A stretch of DNA of 5,495 bases from an uncultured Methanobrevibacter sp. (GTDB lineage Archaea > Methanobacteriota > Methanobacteria > Methanobacteriales > Methanobacteriaceae): NCBI GenBank assembly GCA_905235495.1, contig CAJOMK010000131.1:1-5495 (forward strand), in the 5' to 3' direction. A program made the translations under genes and the position numbers. Positions 1-5,495 of this stretch are shown here, piece after piece. Below the pieces are notes generated by a model. The model did not search any database. It had not been told where the DNA came from and worked only from the letters and a program-made list of their open reading frames with translations. How positions within the stretch are numbered: position 1 is the stretch's first letter; every line of letters starts with the position of its first letter.

Positions 1-1518
1 TTTGAACAGGATACCTACGAAGAGACACTTGAAGAGGTAAGAAAACTCGATCCTCTTTTGGTACTTCCTGCAAGTGAAAGGGGAGTTGGAATTGCAACCA
101 GATTGTCCAGTGATTTAGGTCTTTTGGGGAATCCAGTTGAAAACATAGGTGCAATGACCTTAAAGGATGAAATGCATAATCGATTAAAGGAATGTGGACT
201 TCGTTACATTAGAGGAAAAGTCGTAAATTCTTTAGAGGATGCAAGGGAATTTTATGAAAGTGAGAATTTAAATGAAGTTGTCATAAAACCCATTTCCAGT
301 TCATGCTCTACAAGTGTCAGAATCTGTTCAGATAAGGATGAAATGATTGATGCTCTTGAATTTCTCTTTAATCAAGCAAACCATTATGGTGAGAAAAACA
401 ATGAACTTTTGATTCAGGAAAAAGTAAACGGAATTGAGTATATTGTAAATACAGTCTCTCATAAGGGAATCCCTAGAGTTACATTGGTTTGGAAATACAA
501 TAAGGTTAAAACATCCGAGGGAGCTATTATTTATGATTCCTGCGATACAGTAAATAAATTAAGTCTTGGTGAAGCTGAAATGGTTGAATACGCATATTCC
601 GTTGCAGAAGCAATGGGAATTCAATATGGTCCGGTTCATGGTGAATATATGATTGATGAAGAGGGGCCTGTCCTAATTGAAGTCAATTGCCGTCCATGCG
701 GTGCAAATATGCCTGCTGAATATCTGGATAGAATTTCAGGACAGCATGAAACAGACAGTATCTTGGATTCCTATTTAAGGCCAAAATGTTTCTTCGAAGA
801 ATTAAAGAAAAAATATGACTTGTATGCTTATGGTTCCTTAAAGTTCTTCATTGTTCCAAAGGACGTTATTGCACAATCTGCTCCTATAATGAATATAAAA
901 AGTAAATTAAAGTCTTTTTATGGCAGTACATTAAGTGATATCGAGAAAGACAGTCTGTTTTTCCCAAAAACCGAAGACTTGCACAGCAGTGGCGGATATG
1001 TGTTTATGGTAAATGAAGACAAGGCTGAATTGGAAAAGGATCTAAACTATTTGAGAAAAATTGAAAGCAATGCATTCTCATTGATTTATAGTGAAGATGC
1101 AATGAATTATGAATTGAAGGACAATGAAACCTATTTGAATGAAATCAAATCATTGGTTGATCAATCTCAAGAATATGGTACAGGTCTTTTAATCAGTGAC
1201 CAATTTGTAGATGATGCGAAAATTCTGCAAATCGATTACGGACAAATCGATGAGATCAAGGGTAAGTTTGAATTTGTCCTCATTAACCTTAACAAAAACT
1301 TGATTGATAAGAGTGAGTCTGAGAAGGTAAATGTCCTTTTTGATATCCTTTCCAGAGTCAAGACCGGTGGAATGGTCTTTATTCCAAAGAATACATATCA
1401 AACTATGGTAAATGGAAGAAAAGGTGTTGAAGCTTTGATTGAAGCTATGGATTATGAAATTGAATTGCCCCCATATAATATCAAGGATGTTATTATTGCA
1501 ACTAAAGGTGCAAATTAA
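1..1518 (+). CDS. ATP-grasp ligase with methyltransferase-like C-terminal module (5' end outside window)
   Basis: The frame is open from base 1, so the TTG at 58 is not the real start; 505 codons are visible before TAA at 1516-1518. ATP-grasp signatures appear in order: VVIKP (Lys96 of the visible part) with a Ser-rich loop SSSCSTSV in place of the usual Gly-rich one, LLIQEKVNGIEY near 135, HGEYMIDEEGPVLIEVNCRP with metal-ligand candidates Glu215, Glu227 and Asn229. Such enzymes join a carboxylate to an amine or thiol through an acyl-phosphate using ATP; the substrate cannot be told. Residues about 392-502 look like the later strands of a class I methyltransferase: YGTGLL, FEFVLINLN (423-431), RVKTGGMVFIP (452-462) and a final VIIATKG. 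The SAM-binding glycine motif is poor, so this module may be inactive or structural. The next gene is the separately promoted RNase P RNA. The ATP-grasp call is firm; the C-terminal call is inference. Confidence 0.9.
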   Translation, partial: FEQDTYEETLEEVRKLDPLLVLPASERGVGIATRLSSDLGLLGNPVENIGAMTLKDEMHNRLKECGLRYIRGKVVNSLEDAREFYESENLNEVVIKPISSSCSTSVRICSDKDEMIDALEFLFNQANHYGEKNNELLIQEKVNGIEYIVNTVSHKGIPRVTLVWKYNKVKTSEGAIIYDSCDTVNKLSLGEAEMVEYAYSVAEAMGIQYGPVHGEYMIDEEGPVLIEVNCRPCGANMPAEYLDRISGQHETDSILDSYLRPKCFFEELKKKYDLYAYGSLKFFIVPKDVIAQSAPIMNIKSKLKSFYGSTLSDIEKDSLFFPKTEDLHSSGGYVFMVNEDKAELEKDLNYLRKIESNAFSLIYSEDAMNYELKDNETYLNEIKSLVDQSQEYGTGLLISDQFVDDAKILQIDYGQIDEIKGKFEFVLINLNKNLIDKSESEKVNVLFDILSRVKTGGMVFIPKNTYQTMVNGRKGVEALIEAMDYEIELPPYNIKDVIIATKGAN

Positions 1519-1566
1519 TCCATAAGAGAAATCTTAACTAAAATGTTCAAATTCAAAAATTTTAAT

Positions 1567-1574
1567 TTTATATA
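1567..1574 (+). promoter_or_regulatory. Archaeal TATA box of the RNase P RNA gene
   Basis: TTTATATA lies in an A/T-only stretch, with its centre about 27 bases before the inferred 5' end of the RNase P RNA (about 1598). This is the usual distance for TBP/TFB promoters. A purine-rich run just before it could act as the BRE. It is placed by position and composition only. Confidence 0.6.
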
Positions 1575-1597
1575 ATATAAAGAATAAAGTTTTATTT

Positions 1598-1892
1598 GTA
1601 ATGGTAAGCCGAAGACAGCTGCTGGTTTTTATAACTAGGGAAACTCCGCACATCAATATAGACTGTAAAGTTGAAAGACTTATGCTGAGAAGTATGATTC
1701 TGGAGCAGAAACGACACGGCCTTTGATGGATGACAATGATGCTTGACTGATGGACATTAAAGGAATCGGTGAAACGGCCAATCTACAGGATGCAAGAACA
1801 AAGGTGCTGATGACCTCTAAGGGAAGCAAAGTAGTTCGCTAAGATGAATGCTGTATAAAACAGAATGTGGGTTACTCTCGGCAGACCATTAC
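1598..1892 (+). ncRNA. rnpB: RNase P RNA (archaeal)
   Basis: This is the catalytic RNA of RNase P, which trims the 5' leader from pre-tRNAs together with archaeal Rpp proteins. P1 pairs GTAATGGT (1598-1605) with ACCATTAC (1885-1892) over 8 perfect pairs. P2 pairs GCCGA (1608-1612) with TCGGC (1878-1882). P4 can be formed by AACT and CACAT (1642-1645, 1649-1653) with ATGTG and GGTT (1865-1873, one wobble). The conserved regions are recognisable: GGGAAACTCCGC (CR I), CAGAAACGACACGGCC near 1707, GGTGAAACGGCC near 1768, GCAAGAACAAAGG (CR III-like), AAGCAAAGTAGT (CR IV-like) and CAGAATGTGGGTTA (CR V). The length of about 295 nt suits a methanobacterial RNase P RNA. The ends are set by P1 and could be off by a few bases. 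It has its own TATA box and oligo-T terminator. Confidence 0.93.
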
Positions 1893-1934
1893 TACAAATT
1901 CTATGGTTTAGCCTTAAAATAAGAATTATATTGC

Positions 1935-1941
1935 TTTTTTT
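1935..1941 (+). terminator. Oligo-T terminator after RNase P RNA
   Basis: A run of seven T lies about 43 bases after the 3' strand of P1, with no strong hairpin before it. Archaeal RNA polymerase commonly stops at such T tracts. The gap implies a short 3' trailer that would be trimmed. Confidence 0.5.
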
Positions 1942-1981
1942 GACAAATAATTATTAAATTCTTTAAATCAATGAAAAGGGA

Positions 1982-2127
1982 ATTGAAAGAATCAAAAAAT
2001 TAAAATACAAATCTATTTTTAATTAAACAAGACATCTATTTTTAATTAAAATAACACATTTATTATTAATTAAACAGCACATTTATTATTAATTAAATAG
2101 CAGACTATTTTTATCAATTCTTTCAAT
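1982..2127. repeat. Inverted 11-bp repeat bracketing the tandem repeat
   Basis: ATTGAAAGAAT at 1982-1992 is the exact reverse complement of ATTCTTTCAAT at 2117-2127. The two arms enclose the 23-bp tandem repeat array. A third copy in the 2117 orientation lies at 2349-2359 inside the UbiB remnant, where it encodes part of an EIERID stretch. It may be the trace of a rearrangement or chance in AT-rich DNA. Confidence 0.5.
2011..2103. repeat. Tandem repeat, four units of 23-24 bp
   Basis: Units begin at 2011, 2034, 2058 and 2081 and are 23, 24, 23 and 23 bp long. All share a core of the form AT(C/T)TATT(T/A)TTAATTAAA followed by a 6-7 base tail ending in AC or AG. Units 1-2 resemble each other most, as do units 3-4, suggesting stepwise duplication. 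A degenerate fifth start follows at 2104. The core holds the palindrome TTAATTAA and T tracts. No coding frame is sustained across it. Its role is unknown; it lies between the convergent rnpB and the UbiB remnant, so extra termination signal or neutral repeat are both possible. Confidence 0.85.
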
Positions 2128-2131
2128 CTCA
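2113..2131 (-). repeat. 19-bp direct repeat, outer copy (partner at 2345-2363)
   Basis: Bases 2113-2131 match 2345-2363 at 18 of 19 positions, in the same orientation, 232 bp apart. The partner encodes EIERID in the UbiB remnant. The outer copy sits beyond the remnant's stop and still reads EIERID in a 16-codon minus-strand frame (2139 down to 2089). It looks like a small duplicated piece of the gene. Confidence 0.6.
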
Positions 2132-2164
2132 TTCATCATAGCAAAAAAGGAAATTTAAATATTA

Positions 2165-3829
2165 TTAGTTCTGATAAATATAATTCAAAACAGCTATTGC
2201 ACCTAATAAATGTCACAATATAACCTAAAACTGCAATTAAAGACATGTCAAATAACATTGGGCCTCTGGTAATTGTCAAGGCTATTGAAGAACTCATCAA
2301 AGTGCAGCAATAATTATAACTAATGAAATTTTGCTTACAATACGATCGATTCTTTCAATCTCAAACCTGACTTTCATCGTTATTGTTTATTTTATGAATT
2401 GTATTTGCTAGAGTAGGCAGCATTGACTTAAGCATGTTTTTATAGTAAACCAAACTGCCCTTTTTGTTTCCAAGGGATTCTTTTATGTTCATTCTTTCTT
2501 CCATTACCTCTTGGACTATTGGTTCGATGCATGCCATGACATCTATATTAGGGTCTAATGAACTGGCAACAGATTCAATCATTGATATTCCGCTGGCCAT
2601 TGAAACGAATTCATTAGGAAGAACAATACCATAATCCTGCATAAGGTCAAGAAGTTTCATCAATGCTTCATTTAGTCCTTTAGAGTCTTTAGCAAAATAT
2701 CTAAAGAATAAATCACGAAGGGCACTTTTAAGGTAGTGGTATCCATATTATATTCAAGAACACCCATATAAATGAACTGATTTATAAGACCTTTGACATC
2801 CTTTTCTGCAATAATATCAATAAGTCACAAAGATCTTTTCTAAAGTCATCATCAAGAATTCCAATTAATCCCAAATCAATATAGCATATAACATTGTCAT
2901 CTAAAACGATTATGTTTCCGGCATGCGGGTCTGCATGGAAAAATCCATCGATTAGAACTTGCTTCATAAAGGACTCAATGATGCGCTTGGTGAGAAGAGG
3001 TTTGTCAAATTCTTCACTTTCGCTTTGATATACATCATGCATTTTTGTTCCATCAATAAACTCCATAGTAAGAACTTTTGATGTGCTATAATCAGATAAG
3101 CTATTGAAATATGTACGGTTTCATCTTCGGAAAAATTTTCATCCAACTGTTTCATATTGATTAGTTCATGTAAAATCAATTTCTATATGGATACTATAGT
3201 CGAATTCATCAATCATTCCAGGTAAATTGTATTTCCTCAATTCATCGTTATGATTATGAATTTGAGATACGAGATGTTTCATAATTGCTATATCATATTC
3301 AAGTGAATCTGTAATGCACTCTTTTTGAACTTTAACAGTTACTCTCTCTAGTGTTAATGTGAAAAAGGTCGCTGGAGGATACAATACTTTTTGAACTTTA
3401 ACAGTTACTCTCTCTCCGGAAATTAATTGGCTTCATGAACTTGGGCAATTGATGCGGTTGCAATACTTTCTTTTGAAAACTCTGAAAATAAATCATCAAT
3501 ATTTCCATTAAGTTCCCTTTCAATTATTCTTTTGACTTCTTCATAGGTGATAGAAGATTATCGTCCTGTAGTTTTTCAAATTCAGTTGCAATCCTTTCTC
3601 CAACCATATCTGGTGCTTAATAGCTGACCCAATTTGATAAAGCTAGTGCCTAATTCCTGAAACAGCAATCTTAAATTTACCGGAAGCTCTGGGTCTAATA
3701 ATATATCGTACTCGTCCTCTTTTGATGGTATGATTTTTTCTTTAAGGGTTTTTTCATCAGTTCACCAAAACCATGTTTTCTCATAGCGGCAGTTATTTCT
3801 CGAATACGATTTTTCATTTCTTTATCCAT
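2165..3829 (-). pseudogene. UbiB/ABC1 (AarF) atypical kinase-like gene, multiply frameshifted
   Basis: Bridging frames gives about 550 codons including the insertion, near the family's usual size. It runs from ATG at 3829 (MDKEMKNRIREI) to a TAA at 2165-2167 after GAIAVLNYIYQN. Family motifs in order are KLGQ (3624-3635), ATASIAQVHEA (3429-3461), the lysine strand VTVKVQK, TMEFIDG, GFFHADPHAGN (around 2914-2943) and YIDLGLIG, then C-terminal hydrophobic segments (SLVIIIAAL, GPMLFDMSLIAVLGYIVTFI). Family members act in lipid or isoprenoid metabolism with ATPase-type activity; methanogens lack ubiquinone, so the role here is unknown. Frame breaks lie near 3749-3754, 3609-3614, 3552-3556, 3427, 3169, 3095, 2816, 2727, 2365, 2301 and 2203. 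Seven are net one-base losses, including A-run slips at 3749-3754 and 2726-2729. The other four are net two-base losses or one-base gains. No nonsense substitution is needed to explain any stop. No intact product is expected unless the breaks are sequence errors. Confidence 0.9.
3321..3415 (-). repeat. 29-bp direct repeat and 66-bp in-frame insertion inside the UbiB remnant
   Basis: Bases 3321-3349 and 3387-3415 are identical over 29 bp, offset by 66 bp. Both encode ERVTVKVQK, the strand carrying the family's conserved lysine, so the strand occurs twice. Between them are 37 bp (3350-3386) of unrecognised sequence encoding VLYPPATFFTLT. Normal family members have this strand once, so 66 bp (22 codons, in frame) were gained. 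Confidence 0.85.
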
Positions 3830-3871
3830 TCAAACCACAAAATAAGTTTTTTAGATTTCATTAAAATAATC

Positions 3872-3929
3872 TATTTAATCTATTTTAATCAATGAGAAGA
3901 AACAAAAGATTCCATTTTTAGATTAAATA
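3872..3929. repeat. Spaced inverted repeat, 11-bp arms
   Basis: TATTTAATCTA (3872-3882) and TAGATTAAATA (3919-3929) are exact reverse complements separated by 36 bases, 43-100 bases upstream of the UbiB remnant's ATG. They could be paired operator half-sites or a leader stem, but the arms are almost all A/T and chance is a real alternative. Confidence 0.35.
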
Positions 3930-3942
3930 ATGAAATTCATTA
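3928..3942. promoter_or_regulatory. 15-bp palindrome upstream of the UbiB remnant
   Basis: TAATGAA-A-TTCATTA is a perfect 7+1+7 palindrome about 100 bases before the ATG at 3829. The size and symmetry fit a dimeric regulator site, but no protein can be assigned. Confidence 0.3.
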
Positions 3943-4087
3943 AATATTCAAATAATTAATTACATCTTATAAAATTCAAAGATGGACTATGATTATAGTA
4001 TTTTTAAGAAAATATATAATCTTGATAAAGTTAATAGTTAACATGTAAAATTTTAATAAATTAATAATTTATAACTTAAGTTCTAAC

Positions 4088-4104
4088 AATACAGTTTCTG
4101 TATT
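4088..4104 (+). terminator. Hairpin with following T run, plus-strand orientation
   Basis: AATACAG (4088-4094) pairs with CTGTATT (4098-4104) over a TTT loop, and T's continue to 4107. It looks like an intrinsic terminator for plus-strand transcription, although both flanking genes are on the minus strand. Read on the minus strand it lies about 46 bases after the synthase stop and has no T tract after it, so it could also just be a 3' stabilising hairpin for that mRNA. Confidence 0.35.
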
Positions 4105-4149
4105 TTTAAGAATTAAAAATAAATAATCTCATTATTAATTATTTTTCTA

Positions 4150-5379
4150 TTATTTTAGAACATTCCAAAGTTCAATTATTTTTCGAGCGGTGCATTCTAT
4201 TTCTTCTTTTGTATGAGTAGCCATAACAGTTAATCTTAATCTGCTCCTATCTTTAGGAACTGATGGTGGTCTGATGGATGATACTAAAATTCCTTCTTTT
4301 TCTAATTCCTTAGAGAATCTGTTTGCCAAATCTGCAGGGCCTATGATGATTGGTATGATTGGTATTTCTCCTTCCACCATATTCAATCCTGCATCATTAA
4401 GGAGCTTTCTCATAAGTATTGTGTTTTCATTTAAATTGGATAAGTATTCTTCACTATTTTCTTTCAATAAGTTTAAGGCAGCATTTGCACTAGCTATTGT
4501 AGATGGTGAAAGTGCTGTTGAGAATATGAATGGTCTGGATTTGTTTATAAGATAATCTATGTAGAATTGCTTTCCGCTTACATATCCTCCTTCAGATGCA
4601 AGTGCTTTGCTTAATGTTCCTATTTGTAAATCAATAGAGTCAGTTAAATCAATTCCCGTCTTATCCTTATAGTATTCAACTGTACCCTTTCCATTTTTGC
4701 CGATTACTCCAGTTGCATGAGCTTCATCGATAATAAGGCAACAGTTGTATTCATCAGCTATTTTTGCAAGTTCTGGAAGTGGAGCAATGTCTCCATCCAT
4801 GCTGAAGACTCCATCTGAAACTATAAAGAAATTGGATTTATTATTGGTTTTATTATTTGATTCATTATTTGATTCAATCTCTTTTTTGATAAGATTCTCT
4901 AAATCTGAAGTGTCCTTATGCTTATATATTCTAACGCTTGCTTTAGAGATTCTTGTTCCATCTATAATGCTTGCATGATTCAATTGGTCAGAGAATATGA
5001 CATCGTTTTCTTGTGTGAGTGCATAAATCACTCCTAAATTAGTCATATATCCTGTATTAAAAATAAGTGTGGATTCAGTGTTTTTAAACTCTGAAATATT
5101 GTTTTCAAGTTCTCTAGCCTCAAAAGAAGCTCCAGTAGTTAGTCTTGAACCAGTTGAACCGGTTCCATATATGCTTGCCTCTTTAAATGCTTCTATTACT
5201 TTAGGATGATGTGTTAATCCAAGGTAGTTGTTGGTTCCAAATACAAGAAATTCATTTCCATCATTATCAATGGCTTTTGTAGAAGAGATAAACCTTAAAT
5301 TATCTACTGTTCTTAGAAGATTATTCTTTTCAAGTTCATCAAGTTCTTCTTTAAGCTTATTTTCAAGATTTGGATTCAT
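4150..5379 (-). CDS. bioF: Alpha-oxoamine synthase, 8-amino-7-oxononanoate synthase-like (BioF/KBL family)
   Basis: This 409-residue PLP enzyme of fold type I joins an amino acid to an acyl thioester with loss of CO2; BioF uses alanine and pimeloyl-ACP/CoA to make the biotin precursor KAPA. Visible landmarks are FGTNNYLGL (48-55), the GTGSTGSRLTTG loop (72-83), NHASIIDG with PLP-stacking His135, VSDGVFSMDGD (187-197), DEAHATG with Asp218 and His221, GTLSKAL with Schiff-base Lys258, RPFIFSTALSP and a C-terminal PPSVPKDRSRLRLT. A low-complexity insert (about 169-183) is a local oddity. ATG at 5379 is chosen because an in-frame TAG lies four codons upstream; the Shine-Dalgarno match is weak. The preceding gene on this strand ends 39 bp upstream, so co-transcription is likely. 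The family is certain. KAPA synthesis is the default reading, but 2-amino-3-ketobutyrate ligase or another acyl-amino-ketone synthase cannot be excluded. Confidence 0.92.
   Translation of the reverse strand: MNPNLENKLKEELDELEKNNLLRTVDNLRFISSTKAIDNDGNEFLVFGTNNYLGLTHHPKVIEAFKEASIYGTGSTGSRLTTGASFEARELENNISEFKNTESTLIFNTGYMTNLGVIYALTQENDVIFSDQLNHASIIDGTRISKASVRIYKHKDTSDLENLIKKEIESNNESNNKTNNKSNFFIVSDGVFSMDGDIAPLPELAKIADEYNCCLIIDEAHATGVIGKNGKGTVEYYKDKTGIDLTDSIDLQIGTLSKALASEGGYVSGKQFYIDYLINKSRPFIFSTALSPSTIASANAALNLLKENSEEYLSNLNENTILMRKLLNDAGLNMVEGEIPIIPIIIGPADLANRFSKELEKEGILVSSIRPPSVPKDRSRLRLTVMATHTKEEIECTARKIIELWNVLK
4828..4875 (-). repeat. 12-bp coding repeat, four units, in the synthase gene
   Basis: Four 12-bp units encode ESNN, ESNN, KTNN and KSNF (residues 169-184). 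The first two units (4864-4875 and 4852-4863) are identical at DNA level, and the others have diverged. The repeat falls between the first-domain helix and the VSDGVFSMDGD strand and is in frame. It probably forms a surface loop grown by replication slippage. Confidence 0.8.
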
Positions 5380-5418
5380 AATATCATTCTATGTTTAGAT
5401 TTTGGTTTATTCGTTTCT

Positions 5419-5495
5419 TTATTCAATAAGTACGATTTGATTTTCAAGATAATCTATCAAATCATCTAAAGTGTAATCATCATTCAATTGATTGG
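5419..5495 (-). CDS. 3' end of an upstream gene, possibly an acyl carrier protein
   Basis: The last 24 codons are visible before TAA at 5421-5419; the rest lies beyond the right edge. The tail reads NQLNDDYTLDDLIDYLENQI and then VLIE. The acidic turn followed by T-x-D-D-L-I-D-Y-L-E fits the last helix of an acyl carrier protein or similar phosphopantetheine carrier domain, and a carrier next to an oxoamine synthase would make biochemical sense. The phosphopantetheine serine is not in view, so this is inference from a short tail plus context. It ends 39 bp before the synthase ATG on the same strand, so the two probably share a transcript. Confidence 0.4.
   Translation of the reverse strand, partial: NQLNDDYTLDDLIDYLENQIVLIE

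Larger units (their letters stand above)
3830..4149. other. AT-rich intergenic spacer, 320 bp
   Basis: I see no gene: stops are dense in all frames and there is no RNA-like GC-rich stretch. It lies between the 3' end of the oxoamine synthase gene and the start of the UbiB remnant, both on the minus strand, so it should hold the terminator of the first and the promoter of the second. A T5 run on the minus strand at 4119-4115, about 31 bases after the synthase stop, may terminate it. TTATATATT on the minus strand (4019-4011) is TATA-like but lies about 180 bases before the ATG, so it is a weak promoter candidate. A palindrome, a spaced inverted repeat and a hairpin are listed separately. Confidence 0.7.

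Noticed and set aside
58..60. TTG as the start codon of the ATP-grasp gene
   Set aside because: The frame stays open to base 1 with plausible protein (EETLEEVRKLDPLL) leading into the domain, and the usual N-terminal subdomain would otherwise be missing.
1189..1401. Minus-strand 70-codon open frame inside the ATP-grasp gene
   Set aside because: It is antisense to well conserved coding sequence and shows no family features.
1598..1892. tRNA, 5S rRNA or SRP RNA as alternative identity for the structured RNA
   Set aside because: Length, the CR I, CR III and CR V sequences and the P1/P2/P4 pairings fit RNase P RNA; no cloverleaf or SRP helix 8 signature is present.
2011..2131. Possible CRISPR array, because of regular short repeats and a nearby CTTTCAAT-type sequence
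   Set aside because: Units are adjacent without unique spacers, the repeats are only 23-24 bp of A/T-rich sequence, and no cas gene is in the window.
2089..2139. A 16-codon minus-strand frame beginning MMNEIERID after the UbiB stop
   Set aside because: It is very short, has no clear ribosome binding site and is explained by the duplicated 19-bp piece of the UbiB gene.
2361..3384. Five separate small minus-strand proteins (71-100 residues) within this stretch
   Set aside because: The in-frame pieces join end to end into one UbiB-family protein across frameshifts, and one overlapping frame is just the continuation of another; they are fragments, not genes.
4274..4978. Two plus-strand open frames (93 and 77 codons) inside the oxoamine synthase gene
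   Set aside because: They are antisense shadows of the conserved PLP enzyme and have no recognisable motifs.

Overview
The window reads as a piece of an AT-rich methanogenic archaeal chromosome, most likely order Methanobacteriales (Methanobrevibacter-like). The evidence is an RNase P RNA gene with a TATA box at the archaeal distance (no bacterial -35/-10), oligo-T termination, very AT-rich spacers and an Asn/Lys/Ile-rich proteome. Genus is inference; no search was possible.

Layout. 1-1518 (+): 3' part of a long ATP-grasp ligase whose reading frame runs off the left edge, with a C-terminal module that resembles the second half of a class I methyltransferase fold. 1567-1941 (+): TATA box, RNase P RNA (P1, P2 and P4 helices can be paired by eye) and an oligo-T terminator. 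1942-2164: non-coding DNA holding a four-unit 23-24 bp tandem repeat, bracketed by an 11-bp inverted repeat. 2165-3829 (-): a full-length but broken UbiB/ABC1 (AarF) kinase-like gene. Nearly the whole protein can be read if about eleven small frameshifts are bridged, and it carries a 66-bp in-frame insertion made with a 29-bp duplication. 3830-4149: AT-rich spacer with small palindromes and a hairpin. 4150-5379 (-): an intact alpha-oxoamine synthase (BioF/KBL type). 5419-5495 (-): the last 24 codons of an upstream gene, possibly an acyl carrier protein.

The last two genes lie 39 bp apart on the same strand and are probably one operon; if the upstream gene is a carrier protein, the pair would make an amino-acid-derived acyl ketone from a carrier-bound acyl chain (biotin precursor or another product). 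The ATP-grasp gene and rnpB are separate units, and the UbiB remnant converges on rnpB. No CRISPR array, complete mobile element or tRNA was seen. The most unusual items are the decay pattern of the UbiB gene, its internal insertion/duplication, the repeat cluster at its 3' end and the ATP-grasp/methyltransferase-like fusion.
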